From NCBI GenBank assembly GCA_900543555.1, contig UQRL01000032.1:1-27500 (forward strand): a stretch of DNA of 27,500 nucleotides, in the 5' to 3' direction. Under the pieces are notes generated by a model, which made no database searches, was not told the origin of the DNA, and worked only from the letters and a program-made list of their open reading frames with translations. This document shows, piece after piece, positions 6,560-14,664 of this stretch. This DNA comes from an uncultured Oscillospiraceae bacterium. Lineage in GTDB: Bacteria > Bacillota > Clostridia > Oscillospirales > Acutalibacteraceae. The number at the start of each line of letters is the position of its first letter. The stretch's first letter is position 1. Made by a program: the position numbers and the translations under genes.

Positions 6560-8976
6560 ACGGAAAAGACTTGATGCAAGCGCTCAACGACATCGACGAA
6601 CGGTACATCGAGGAAGCCCTGCCCTGGAGCGCCGCCGTGAAAAAGGAGCGCCATCCCGTGTGGGCTCTGGCCGCCGGCCTGGCCCTCTGCCTGGGGTTAG
6701 GGGCGGGCGCCGCCCTGCTGTTCGGCGGGCCTCTGCTCACCTCGGGAGACCCGGGCCCGGAGACCACCACCCTGGAAAACGCTGCCACCGGGGAAGCCCG
6801 GGCGGCAGAACAGGAAGCCCCGGAGGTCCCCATCCCCCACCTGGAGTTCGCCGTGAACGACACGGGCATTGGCCGGGCGACAGGCGGCGTCTACGCCGCG
6901 GGGGAGGGCACCCAGCGGGAGCTGACACTGGATGAGCTCTCCTCCCTGCGGGAGCAGCCGGGCCTCTCCTGGATGGGGGACTACTACCTGACCGGCACGG
7001 CCCTCTTTGACGAAAACGGGGCCACCCTCCAGGTGATGGTGGCAGGGTACGACTCCTCCATCGTGGACGAGAGTTTGGAGACCTTCCCCGTGGAGAAAAT
7101 CCCCGCCTTCCTGCTGGCGCTGGGACAGGAGGACCTCCCCACCCAGATTGAGGAGCAGCTGGCTTTTCTGGAGGAGCCCAACAACACCGTGGAGGGCGTG
7201 GGGGTGCGGGCCGCCCAGTTCCCCTACCAGGACAGCTATATCGACCCGGTGAGCGGGGAGTCCACCCAGGTGGATTCCACCCTGTACTGCACCGGCTGCA
7301 CCCTGGACGGCGCCAGCGTGGGCCTGATGGCCATTGCCGACGGCACCGCCCTGACCGAGGAGGAGGCCCAGCGCCTGGCGGAGGTGGCGGCGGGCTATGG
7401 GGTGCATTACGGCCTGAGCCTGGAAGGCCTCTCCGCGGAGCCCAAGGGCAAGGATACTCCCAACGTGAATTACGGCGACTCCTACCACCTGACCGTGCTG
7501 GGGCCCTTGGGCAGTAGGGCGCCCCTGGACTTCGCCGCCTACACGGTGGAAACCCAGGAGGAGTACGGCAGCTATGAGGAATTTTTACAGGCCATGGAGG
7601 AGGATTTCAACCTGGGCCGTTGGCCGGAGGGCTTCGCAGAGGGCTCTACCAACCGGGAGCTGACCCAGGAGGAGATGCAGTCCATCTGGGGCGGGCAGCT
7701 GCCCTGGCAGGAAAACCTCCCCCTGGCCGGATGGGCTGTGTTCGATCCCTCCGGGGACTTGGAAGGGGTATATCTCTACGGCGCGGATGAAGGTAGCCAG
7801 GAGATTGGCAGCCGGTTCCTGGTGGTCCTGCGGCCCGGCCCCCTGGACTGGGAAGCCCTGCGCCGGCGGGAACTGAGCTATGATATCATCCAAAAGCCCA
7901 ACAACCAGGTGAACGGCCAGGATGTGTACGCCGTCACCACCGCCCTGGACCAGTTCTATGAGGACGACGCCGGGGAACGGGTGGATTTGGGGGACCACAT
8001 CGTGTACCAGGCCAGCTTCCAGAAAGACAGCCTGGCGGTGACCGTGTACGGCTACGCCCAGGGGGCGGCGGGAGACGACCCCACCCCGGAGGAACAAACA
8101 GCCGAAGCCCTGGCCCGGGACAAGGCCCAGGCCCTGGTGGAGACCGTGACGGGCCGCAGCCTGTACGGCCCCCTCAGCCTGGAGGGCATTGCCGGCGGGG
8201 CGGACTCCGCCCCCCAGGAAGAGTCCACTTCGTCCCAGACGGAAAGCGCTGTGTCCTCTGAGATAGAAGAGAATGAGAGCACAGAGGGCGGGCTGAACTA
8301 CTTGGATGTTTCCTTCAACACAAGCGAATATATCCCCTATATGGAGGAGCAGACCCAGCTTTATCAGCACTACGCTGAAGCAGAGCAGCGAGGGGAAACC
8401 TGGTCAGTCAGCCGGGGCCTGGAGGAGGATGAACTGAACTTCCTGCTGGACCAAGATTTTCTCCCAAACCAGGAAGACTTCGCCATCCTGGAAGGGGGCG
8501 CCACCCTGGACTGGATGGAAGAGCCCCTGTGGGTGGAGCTATCCGGCTCCCCCACACAGGAGACACGCTCCACTGGGATCAGCGCCTTTACCCTCTATTT
8601 GGCAAAGGGGGATATCCCCGTATCAAGGGCAAAGTACCTGTCCACCCTTTTCCCAGAGCCCAATAACACCCTGGAGGGAGTGGATATCTACGCTTTCCGT
8701 TGGGAGGAAGAGACTAATTTTTCCCAGTTCTCCACACCCGCCGAAGGGCAGCCCTACATCCCTCCCGTATACGATCACGACGACAGCGTGCTTTTTGCCC
8801 TTGCCTTCCAAAAGGAAGACATTGGCGTCGCCATGACCGTGCGGTGTGATAAATGGGGCTTTGCCAGCGAAGAGGAAGCCCAGGACTTTGCCCTGAGCCT
8901 GGCGGAAAATATCATCACACAGGAGGTCATCCCCATGGAGAATGATATGCAGGTCCTCTCCCTCCCTGAAAACTGA
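6556..8976 (+). CDS. Large membrane-anchored sensor, putative anti-sigma factor with three extracellular repeats
   Basis: An 806-residue protein translationally coupled (ATGA) to the sigma factor. The short cytoplasmic N-terminus (MNGKDLMQALNDIDERYIEEA, residues 1-33) looks like the sigma-binding peptide of Clostridia anti-sigma proteins. One transmembrane helix follows at about 34-57. The rest is extracellular and falls into three related modules. Each has a REL-type motif near its start (REL-TLDEL, REL-TQEEM, RGL-EEDEL), a 'GWAVFD/TGTALFD' type strand, and a signature PNN-x-V/L-x-G at residues 208-214, 448-454 and 702-708. An acidic Ser/Thr/Glu-rich linker (about 555-575) separates modules 2 and 3. 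There is no zinc-binding HCC motif. Its ligand is unknown. The anti-sigma role is inferred from coupling and topology. Confidence 0.75.
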   Translation: MNGKDLMQALNDIDERYIEEALPWSAAVKKERHPVWALAAGLALCLGLGAGAALLFGGPLLTSGDPGPETTTLENAATGEARAAEQEAPEVPIPHLEFAVNDTGIGRATGGVYAAGEGTQRELTLDELSSLREQPGLSWMGDYYLTGTALFDENGATLQVMVAGYDSSIVDESLETFPVEKIPAFLLALGQEDLPTQIEEQLAFLEEPNNTVEGVGVRAAQFPYQDSYIDPVSGESTQVDSTLYCTGCTLDGASVGLMAIADGTALTEEEAQRLAEVAAGYGVHYGLSLEGLSAEPKGKDTPNVNYGDSYHLTVLGPLGSRAPLDFAAYTVETQEEYGSYEEFLQAMEEDFNLGRWPEGFAEGSTNRELTQEEMQSIWGGQLPWQENLPLAGWAVFDPSGDLEGVYLYGADEGSQEIGSRFLVVLRPGPLDWEALRRRELSYDIIQKPNNQVNGQDVYAVTTALDQFYEDDAGERVDLGDHIVYQASFQKDSLAVTVYGYAQGAAGDDPTPEEQTAEALARDKAQALVETVTGRSLYGPLSLEGIAGGADSAPQEESTSSQTESAVSSEIEENESTEGGLNYLDVSFNTSEYIPYMEEQTQLYQHYAEAEQRGETWSVSRGLEEDELNFLLDQDFLPNQEDFAILEGGATLDWMEEPLWVELSGSPTQETRSTGISAFTLYLAKGDIPVSRAKYLSTLFPEPNNTLEGVDIYAFRWEEETNFSQFSTPAEGQPYIPPVYDHDDSVLFALAFQKEDIGVAMTVRCDKWGFASEEEAQDFALSLAENIITQEVIPMENDMQVLSLPEN

Positions 8977-9009
8977 AATGATATGAAAAAGAAACTTGGA
9001 CGCAGAAAA

Positions 9010-9040
9010 GGGGCCTCCCAGGCGGGAGGCCCCTTCGTTT
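9010..9040. terminator. Strong, probably bidirectional terminator
   Basis: A perfect 10-bp stem, GGGGCCTCCC / GGGAGGCCCC, with an AGGC loop. On the plus strand it is followed by TTCGTTTCTTTC and on the minus strand by TTTTCTG. It lies between the convergent ends of the sensor gene and the STIV_B116-like gene and can serve both. Confidence 0.85.
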
Positions 9041-9046
9041 CTTTCT

Positions 9047-9424
9047 TCAGCTGGTGCGGGTGATGTACTGGCAGTAGACGTACACGTTTTGGATCTTCTT
9101 GGCGGTGACGCCGTCCGAGGCCTCTACCTCGGGCTGTGTCTCCGAGGGGGTGATGTGCAGCTTCACGGCGATGGCGTCCTGCCCCACCCGCATTTTGCGG
9201 ATGGGCTTGTAGGCGAAGTTCCGGGGCTCGATGCCCACAAAGTCGTGGAGCACCTGCTCGGTGGCCCGGTCGGTGAAGCAGCGGAGGATGTCCTCCGTGC
9301 TGTACATGTCGATGATGGCCTTGGCCTCCTCAAAGCTCAGGTTGGTGGAGTGGTAATCCCCCGCGCCGATGACGTACATGGTGCTGTTATCCAAAAGCAG
9401 CAAAGGTTCTCTCTTATCCGGCAT
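9047..9424 (-). CDS. STIV_B116/DUF1874-like protein (YddF / AcrIII-1 ring-nuclease fold)
   Basis: A 125-residue cytoplasmic protein. The landmarks follow the DUF1874 family: opening LLLLDNSTMYV, then SFEEAKAII (30-38), then ATEQVLHDFVGIEP (54-67, family pattern 'xxTAExLSxLLGxxV'), then MRVGQDAIAVKL (78-89, family 'xxPGDxAIVFRL'). This family includes Sulfolobus virus B116, YddF of the Bacillus element ICEBs1, and the anti-CRISPR cyclic-tetra-adenylate nuclease AcrIII-1. The catalytic His of AcrIII-1 (motif GHxST) aligns with Asp52 in TDRAT, so ring-nuclease activity is doubtful. The C-terminus (about 95-125) is unlike the family. The ATG at 9424 has AGAAGGGGG upstream; an earlier ATG at 9466 has no site. 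The family call rests on motif reading only. Confidence 0.6.
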   Translation of the reverse strand: MPDKREPLLLLDNSTMYVIGAGDYHSTNLSFEEAKAIIDMYSTEDILRCFTDRATEQVLHDFVGIEPRNFAYKPIRKMRVGQDAIAVKLHITPSETQPEVEASDGVTAKKIQNVYVYCQYITRTS

Positions 9425-9505
9425 ATCAGGTGCCCCCTTCTCTTGGAATTTCGTAGGCGGCCGCATTGCAGCAAACCATACATTTAATTTTCCTGCTTAC
9501 ATTTT

Positions 9506-9534
9506 ATTATATAGAGTTTGCACTCTCTTTACAA
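9506..9534 (-). promoter_or_regulatory. Strong sigma-A promoter of the STIV_B116-like gene
   Basis: Minus strand TTGTAA (9529-9534), 17 bp, TATAAT (9506-9511). Transcription would start near 9498, giving a leader of about 75 nt. The spacer holds an AGAGTG-CAAACTCT partial dyad. The remainder of this AT-rich gap to 9607 holds nothing else I can identify. Confidence 0.75.
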
Positions 9535-9607
9535 GAGTTCCAAGGGTTTGTTAAAAAATAAATTAGTACAAAGTTTCCCTTCCTTTTCTGGAAGCCTCCC
9601 CCTCAAA

Positions 9608-9638
9608 GCAGAAAAAGGGCCCCAGAAGGGGCCCTTTT
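9608..9638 (-). terminator. Terminator of hflX
   Basis: The stem AAAAGGGCCCC-AGAA-GGGGCCCTTTT (9613-9638) is an 11-bp perfect palindromic hairpin. On the minus strand it ends in TTTTTCTGC. The TAA of hflX lies at the edge of the stem. Confidence 0.85.
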
Positions 9639-10887
9639 AGGAGATCTGATAGTCTTTCACCTGCGCGTACAGGCGCTCATCCACCTGTGCGGAGAGCCGC
9701 AGGCCTTCTGGCACATACTCCTCCGAGAGCACGGCCCCCTCCTCCCGCAGCTTGGCGGCCAAGCCCGTTTTGGCAAAGGGCAGCAGCAGCTCCACGGGAA
9801 AGGTCTTTTCCGGCAGGGCGTCTTCCACAGCTGCCAACAGCTCCGGGATGCCCTCCCCGGTCAGGGCGCTGATGCGCACCGCGCCGGGCAGGCGGGGGGC
9901 CAGGTCCGGGTCCTCCACGGCGTCCCACTTGTTCAGCACGGGGATAATGGGGTGCCCGGCGGCACCCAGCTCGTTCAAAAGCTGGCCCGTCACCTCCAGG
10001 TGCTCCCGGGCCTCCCCACTGGAGGCGTCGCAGACGTTCAAAAGGATATCCGCCGTTGCCGCCTGCTCCAAGGTGGATTTGAAAGCTTCTACTAGATGAT
10101 GGGGCAACCGCCGGATGAGGCCCACCGTGTCGATGAGCATGACGGTCTTGCCGCAGGGCAGCTTCAAGGCCCGGGCAGTGGGGTCCAGGGTGGCGAAGAG
10201 TTTGTCCTCCGCCAGCACCCCTGCCTGGGTGAGCTGGTTCATCAGGGTGCTCTTCCCCGCGTTGGTGTAGCCCACTAAAGCCACGGTGACAGTGCCGTCC
10301 TTTTTCCGGCGGCGGTCGATGACGCCCCGGGCGGCCTCCACCTCTTTCAGCTGTTCCTTCAAAGAGCCGATGCGCCGCCGGATGTGGCGGCGGTCCGTCT
10401 CCAGCTTGGTCTCGCCGGGGCCCCGGGTGCCGATGCCGCCCCCCAGCCGGGACAGGGCCGTGCCCTGGCCGCCCAGCCTGGGAAGCAAATACCGAAGCTG
10501 GGCAAGCTCCACCTGCAGCTTTCCCTCTTTGCTGCGGGCCCGCTGGGCGAAGATGTCCAAGATCAGGGTGGTGCGGTCGATGACCCGCACCTGGCAGGCC
10601 TTCTCCAGGTTGCGGATCTGGGTGGGGGTCAGCTCCCGGTCGAACAGCAGCAGGTCGATCTCCTCCTGCCGGCACAGATCCGCGGCCTGCTCCACCATGC
10701 CGGAGCCCAGGCAGGTAGCGGTATCCGGCGCGGGGCGCTTCTGGGTCAGGGTGAGCACTGGGTCTGCCCCGGCCGTGCGGGAGAGCTCCTCCAGCTCCCG
10801 CAGGGACGCTTGGGCGTCGAACTCCCCCGTGTCCAAAGACACCAGCAGGGCCCGCTGGGGCCGGGTCTCATTTTCATACAAGGGCAT
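9637..10887 (-). CDS. hflX: HflX, ribosome-associated GTPase
   Basis: HflX binds the 50S subunit and splits stalled or stressed ribosomes. This 416-residue protein has the N-terminal HflX domain (about 10-185) with the glycine-rich LGGGIGTRGPGETKLE and a coiled-coil linker, then a GTPase domain: G1 GYTNAGKST (206-214), G3 DTVG (253-256), G4 NKWD (319-322) and ISALTGEGI. The ATG at 10887 is chosen because a promoter start near 10908 leaves about 20 nt of leader containing AAGGAGG; the spacing to ATG is short. A TTG at 10902 would leave almost no leader. It is an ordinary chromosomal gene directly downstream of the phage-like operon on the same strand. Confidence 0.95.
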   Translation of the reverse strand: MPLYENETRPQRALLVSLDTGEFDAQASLRELEELSRTAGADPVLTLTQKRPAPDTATCLGSGMVEQAADLCRQEEIDLLLFDRELTPTQIRNLEKACQVRVIDRTTLILDIFAQRARSKEGKLQVELAQLRYLLPRLGGQGTALSRLGGGIGTRGPGETKLETDRRHIRRRIGSLKEQLKEVEAARGVIDRRRKKDGTVTVALVGYTNAGKSTLMNQLTQAGVLAEDKLFATLDPTARALKLPCGKTVMLIDTVGLIRRLPHHLVEAFKSTLEQAATADILLNVCDASSGEAREHLEVTGQLLNELGAAGHPIIPVLNKWDAVEDPDLAPRLPGAVRISALTGEGIPELLAAVEDALPEKTFPVELLLPFAKTGLAAKLREEGAVLSEEYVPEGLRLSAQVDERLYAQVKDYQIS

Positions 10888-10914
10888 TCCCTCCTTTTTC
10901 AAGGGTCAGTCCCT

Positions 10915-10943
10915 ATGATAGTACAGAAACGCCCGAACGTCAA
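10915..10943 (-). promoter_or_regulatory. Promoter of hflX
   Basis: Minus strand TTGACG (10938-10943), 17 bp, TATCAT (10915-10920). The -35 starts six bases after the stop of the last phage-like gene, so hflX can be transcribed independently. No terminator separates it from the upstream operon, so read-through is also possible. Confidence 0.7.
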
Positions 10944-10949
10944 TGGATT

Positions 10950-11435
10950 TTAGGCCTCCAGCTCCACCACATAGGTGACGCCGGAGCGGTTCAAGGCGTG
11001 ATAGAGCCCCGTCTCCCCTGTGAAAGCCCCCTCTGCCAGCTGGGCGGTCAGGCCTTCCCCTGTCACCGTGATGCCGCCCGTGCCGTAAGCCGCCTCTTCC
11101 CCGGAGAGCCACACCTCTGTGAACACATCCCATCCCCCATCGGAACGGGGGAGCATGGCGGGCTTGCCCTGGGCAGAGACCGTCAGCTTGCGGGGCAAGA
11201 AGGGCAGGGTGACGCTGGCCGCCCCGCTGCCCGTGCCCACATAGCTCACCAAAGCGGTCCGCTGGGAAAGAAACTGCTTTTCCTCCGCTGTCAGGTGCAG
11301 GGCCGCGTTGGAAATATGCCCACCCGCCAGCTGTTCCAATTTTTGATTGTCCTGCAAAAAGTCCGCCCACTCCGGGCAGTCGGTCTGCTCCCACAGAGAG
11401 AGCCCCAGGGTGGTGGAATGATTGGTTGCAGCCAT
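10950..11435 (-). CDS. Short tail-fibre/receptor-binding-like protein, last gene of the particle operon
   Basis: 161 residues. The N-terminus TTLGLSLWEQTDCPEWADFLQDNQKLEQLA (about 8-37) resembles the conserved baseplate-attachment segment of Clostridia phage fibres ('LNLWxxTDRxxxxDFNxDNQKLDAA'). The rest (GTGSGAASVTLPFLPRKLTVSAQG and following) looks like a small beta-rich domain. There is no long fibre shaft or chaperone. The ATG at 11435 follows GGAGGAGACGTAAT and begins one base after the DUF2313 gene stop. It sits where xkdV-type fibres lie in PBSX. Function is inferred from position and N-terminal motif. Confidence 0.65.
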   Translation of the reverse strand: MAATNHSTTLGLSLWEQTDCPEWADFLQDNQKLEQLAGGHISNAALHLTAEEKQFLSQRTALVSYVGTGSGAASVTLPFLPRKLTVSAQGKPAMLPRSDGGWDVFTEVWLSGEEAAYGTGGITVTGEGLTAQLAEGAFTGETGLYHALNRSGVTYVVELEA

Positions 11436-11436
11436 A

Positions 11437-12024
11437 TTACGTCTCCTCCTCAAAATAGTCTTCCAGGTCTTCCCGAACCGTCTGGTCCAGCTGGGCCCAG
11501 GTGAGGCCCAGGCCATCCCACTCCTCAAAAGAATGGGAGTAGGCGTCCCATGCCACCCAGGTGATGGACTCCTCCCACGCCCAGGCCAGGTGGGCGGGCA
11601 GCAGCTGGTCCAGCTCCCGCTGGGCTTCCGCCTGGGTGACGCCCAGCAACCGGCCCAGCACCACTGTGAGGCCGCTCTCCCCCTCCAGGAGCAGTCCCCG
11701 CACTCCGGCGCCGGGCAGCAGCGCCTGCACATCCGGCGGGGTAAACCCATCCCGCTGGATGGCGAGCCGGCACTGGACTGTCTCCCGGCAATCCTCCAAG
11801 CTGGCACGGGCCCGCTGGGGCCGGAACAGCGCTTCCCACTGGGCCAGCTTTTCCCGGCTGGCCGTGGCTGGGAACAGGTCGCCCAACAGCTGGTCAAACC
11901 GTTCCTCCAGCAGGGCAAAGCCCGCTCCGTAAGCGGCCAGCTCCCAATCCACAGGCGAGGACCCCGTCAGCTCGTAAAGGCCGGTGCCCTCCAGCACCTG
12001 GGCCAGATGCTCCCGGGCGCTCAT
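11437..12024 (-). CDS. DUF2313 / Mu gp48-like (YmfQ, XkdU) baseplate protein
   Basis: 195 residues. It carries the family opening HLAQVLEGTGLYELTGSSPVDWELAAYGAGFALLEERFDQLLGDLFPATA, where the 'DxExxAxGxxLxxxxxxxxxLxxxxxP.TA' pattern marks DUF2313, and the later WEALFRP motif. In Mu-like and PBSX-like tails this protein sits at the edge of the baseplate between protein J and the fibre. Start and Baseplate J stop overlap as ATGA (12021-12024). Confidence 0.8.
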   Translation of the reverse strand: MSAREHLAQVLEGTGLYELTGSSPVDWELAAYGAGFALLEERFDQLLGDLFPATASREKLAQWEALFRPQRARASLEDCRETVQCRLAIQRDGFTPPDVQALLPGAGVRGLLLEGESGLTVVLGRLLGVTQAEAQRELDQLLPAHLAWAWEESITWVAWDAYSHSFEEWDGLGLTWAQLDQTVREDLEDYFEEET

Positions 12025-13082
12025 GCAATCTCCCCCACAACCACATTGGAAAGCCGGAGGATACTGCCTTTCACACTGGGCACGTCGCGCATGGTGCTGG
12101 GGAATTCCAGCTTTTCCACCGGGACAGCGGAGAGCACCACCCGGCTGATGTCCGTCAACAGGTAGCCGTCCCCCACGCCAAGGCCTTTGAAAAACTCCCG
12201 CAAGGCAGCTTCAATGTCCTCCTTCGCCTGTTCCAGGTCCAGCTCCTCAGAGAGCTGGATATTCACCAAAACGCTCACCTGCACAGCCCGGGCTGCCTGC
12301 ACCGTCACTGTCACGCCCACCTCCCGCTGGGCGTCTAAATCCGCCTTCAGCGCGGCAATTGTATCGTTGGAGGGGGCGGCGTCCTCCCCCCATAAGTAAA
12401 GGGCCACCGTTCCCGCCCCGCTGGAGCGGGGCACCACCTGCACGGAGGTGATTCCCTCCCGGTTCAGGGCAATCTCCCGGTAATAATCGGCGTTGGTGCC
12501 GTTGGGGCTGTGGGCCCAGGCGTCTAGAATGCGCTTGCGGTAGGCCTCGTCCTCTTCTGGGTCCTGGCCACCGGTAATAGGGCTTTCATTGGCGGCGTAA
12601 TTGATACCCACGGGTGCTCCCACCAGGGTTGTCACATAGCCGGCCGCCGCGTTGCCCGCAGCGCCTGCGACAACTGCCTCCACCGGCACATCCACTGTCA
12701 GCTCCCCCGCCTGCAGCACCGCCTCCTCTGTGGTGGCGTACTCCACCACTGGTTCTCCCGAGGTGGCGCACAGCGTGCCCTTGGGCACCACCAGGTCAAA
12801 GGAGAGGGGAAGGTACCGGGAAAAGGACACCACCCCAGCGGCCTTCTCCGCCTGCTTTCGAAGGACGCCCCGCTGGGCCCCATGCAGGTCCAGCTGCTTT
12901 CCCGTTGCCGTTTGGGGAAAGGCCTGCCGCTCCAGCCATTCCATAGAGGCCTCCAGCCGGTACAGCTCCCCAGCCAGGGCCCGCATCCGCAGGCCCACGT
13001 CGGAGACATCCTCTATTTTGCACCCGCTTTCCCGCTCATACGTCTCCTCCATGCGCCGGAGGATTCCTTCAAACTTGTCCAT
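12021..13082 (-). CDS. Baseplate J / gp47 family protein (XkdT-like)
   Basis: 353 residues, normal for Mu gp47/P2 gpJ/XkdT, the wedge protein that forms the outer baseplate ring. The N-terminal helix region has MEWLERQAFPQTATGKQLDLHGAQRGVLR (about 48-76). The Baseplate_J core follows, with VPKGTLCATSGEPVVEYATTEE, AGAAGNAAAGYV and the conserved ESPITGGQDPEEDEAYRKRIL (about 180-205). The ATG at 13082 is backed by AAAGGAG at good spacing; an in-frame extension upstream is rejected because it lies inside the previous gene. It overlaps that gene by 14 bp. Confidence 0.93.
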   Translation of the reverse strand: MDKFEGILRRMEETYERESGCKIEDVSDVGLRMRALAGELYRLEASMEWLERQAFPQTATGKQLDLHGAQRGVLRKQAEKAAGVVSFSRYLPLSFDLVVPKGTLCATSGEPVVEYATTEEAVLQAGELTVDVPVEAVVAGAAGNAAAGYVTTLVGAPVGINYAANESPITGGQDPEEDEAYRKRILDAWAHSPNGTNADYYREIALNREGITSVQVVPRSSGAGTVALYLWGEDAAPSNDTIAALKADLDAQREVGVTVTVQAARAVQVSVLVNIQLSEELDLEQAKEDIEAALREFFKGLGVGDGYLLTDISRVVLSAVPVEKLEFPSTMRDVPSVKGSILRLSNVVVGEIA

Positions 13083-13428
13083 CCGATTGCTCCTTTCCAG
13101 GGACGGCAACCTGCCCCGTCCCTTCGGGTGTGGTGATTGTAAACGTCCAGACCCAGTCCTCCTGGTCAAACATGGCTTGCCCCACCTCTACGCCGGGGCA
13201 GGGGAGCAGCGCCTCTCCCGCCAGGGCCCAAGCCCGCTGCGCACTGTTCTCCTCCTGCGGGTCCAGCCCAGCCAGGCCGCTGCCAAGGTCCGGGGCATAG
13301 GGAATGCTCCCCCTGGGCAGCCGCAGCCGCAGGGCCGCGTTTTGCAGCGCCTCCTCCAAGCCGGAAACCCGCTGGGGGAGGCCGTTGGGCCCCAGGGCTA
13401 TGCCGCCATTTTCCCATTTCATGTCCAT
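13069..13428 (-). CDS. gp25/W-like or Mu gp46-like baseplate wedge protein (XkdS-like)
   Basis: 119 residues. The motif SGLEEALQNAALRLRLPRGSIPYAPDLGSGL (about 22-52) matches the gp46/DUF2634/gp25 pattern, in which a short helix precedes a 'G.fpy.pdyGs.l' strand. The C-terminal VWTFTITTPEGTGQVAVP is a beta pair. This protein joins Baseplate J in the wedge of contractile tails. It begins 13 bp after the spike gene with AGGGGG upstream. Naming follows order and motif. Confidence 0.75.
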   Translation of the reverse strand: MDMKWENGGIALGPNGLPQRVSGLEEALQNAALRLRLPRGSIPYAPDLGSGLAGLDPQEENSAQRAWALAGEALLPCPGVEVGQAMFDQEDWVWTFTITTPEGTGQVAVPGKEQSDGQV

Positions 13429-13441
13429 AGAAATCCCCCTG

Positions 13442-13771
13442 TTACAGTTCCTTCGGCGGGAAGCTTTGGCCGTTGATGACCACCTCTCCCGTGTTCTTCA
13501 GCAAAATCTCCGCCCCGCCCGCAGAATAGATACGCACCTCTCCCTGGGAGAGGTCTCCATCGGGGGCGGCAGCCATGCCCGCGCACACGCCGTCCAGCAT
13601 CAGGGCACGGCCTCCCTCCGCCGCCGCGGCGGAATAGCCGTAAGGGAACAGCAGCTCTGGGGAATGGTATTCGCTTTCCCCCTGGATGCGCAGCTGCTCT
13701 CCCGTTCCGGACACCTGCCCCCTTCGGAGCCTGGCCCCAGAGGAGCGGCTTCCCTGTCTTGTCAACCACAT
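13442..13771 (-). CDS. Mu gp45-like baseplate spike protein
   Basis: 109 residues. The sequence PELLFPYGYSAAAAEGGRALML (about 38-59) fits the Mu gp45 'fpyGfsS.P..GaEal.l' pattern. The end, GGAEILLKNTGEVVINGQSF, is the repeated beta-strand type seen at the tips of gpV/gp45 spikes. It is short compared with full gp45/gpV (about 200), so the OB fold may be reduced. No His-x-His iron-binding tip is visible. The ATG at 13771 lies 10 bp inside the end of the hub gene, indicating coupling. The hub-spike-wedge order matches PBSX and Mu. Confidence 0.7.
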   Translation of the reverse strand: MWLTRQGSRSSGARLRRGQVSGTGEQLRIQGESEYHSPELLFPYGYSAAAAEGGRALMLDGVCAGMAAAPDGDLSQGEVRIYSAGGAEILLKNTGEVVINGQSFPPKEL

Positions 13772-14664
13772 GAGCCGGCCCCTCCTTCCAAGGTAAGCCG
13801 CGTGCGTTCCCCGCGGCTGTTTCGGGTATAGCGGGCAGCGCGCACCGGAAGATCTACAAAGCGCCCCAAGGGGCCGGCCTGCCCGCTGGCCAGCGCCCCC
13901 CGGGCAGGCCAATACAGCCCCGGGCACTCCACAATGAGCAGACGGCTCTCCCGCTGCCCTTCCTGCAGAAGAGCCCGGGGGTCCCGGCCGTCCTCCATGC
14001 TCACATAGCGCTGGCGCTGAATTCCCAGAGACGCGCCCCCGCGGAAGGGGGTGTCGTAAGTGCCCCGGTAGCTCTGCTGCCACACAGTGCTCAACTGTTT
14101 GCAGGGCAGCAGGGAAAACTCTGCCCAAAGCACAGGCCCCGCTTCCACCCGGCTTTCCGGAAGACTCTCGCAGTGGAGCACACCGCCGCTATCCACCCAA
14201 GGGGACACCCCCAGGTAGTCCTGGCAAAAGCCTTCCAGCACCTCCCAGCAGCTCATGCCTTTTTCAACTGTCATCTCCCCTGTTTGGGCGCCCTTTTCCC
14301 CGGCATATCCCGCCAGCCCCAAGGGCTTGAGATACTTTTCCCACAGGGCCTCTAAGGAAGGGGAGCGGAGCACAGCGGGCTGGGCTTCATTGTCCAGCAG
14401 AAGCGCCTCCCAGCTGCGGCACACCAGCTCTACCTGAAGCCCGCTTTCAGACAGGGTGGCATTCTGTTCGTCCACAATGCCCCCAAAGAGCAGCTTGCCC
14501 TCGTGAAAGACCCGCACAATAGAAAGCGCCTCCCAAGGCTCTTCCGCCGGGAATACGGCAGTCAGCTGGTCTGCGGGGGCGTCTCTGTCGTAAAGCAGTT
14601 CCACGGACAGGGGTTCTCCCAGCAGCATCTCTGGCCCCTGGGGCAGCTCTCCCCAAAACGTCAT
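13762..14664 (-). CDS. Tail hub protein (gpD/gp27/XkdQ-like)
   Basis: 300 residues. The N-terminal half is beta-rich with paired barrels (EPLSVELLYDRDAPADQLTAVFP, LLFGGIVDEQNATLSESGLQVELVCRSWEALLLDNEA). GMSCWEVLEGFCQDYLGVSPWVDSGGVLHC (about 137-166) is the characteristic 'W.vl..fc.......p.vd..G.l.' segment of XkdQ/late-control-D hub proteins. In contractile and siphovirus tails the trimeric hub links the tube to the spike. Its start overlaps the stop of the LysM gene (ATGA). Confidence 0.75.
   Translation of the reverse strand: MTFWGELPQGPEMLLGEPLSVELLYDRDAPADQLTAVFPAEEPWEALSIVRVFHEGKLLFGGIVDEQNATLSESGLQVELVCRSWEALLLDNEAQPAVLRSPSLEALWEKYLKPLGLAGYAGEKGAQTGEMTVEKGMSCWEVLEGFCQDYLGVSPWVDSGGVLHCESLPESRVEAGPVLWAEFSLLPCKQLSTVWQQSYRGTYDTPFRGGASLGIQRQRYVSMEDGRDPRALLQEGQRESRLLIVECPGLYWPARGALASGQAGPLGRFVDLPVRAARYTRNSRGERTRLTLEGGAGSCG

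Noticed and set aside
10906..11394. 162-codon alternative frame over the last particle gene
   Set aside because: Shadow frame; the 161-residue frame from 11435 has a ribosome-binding site and the fibre N-terminal motif.
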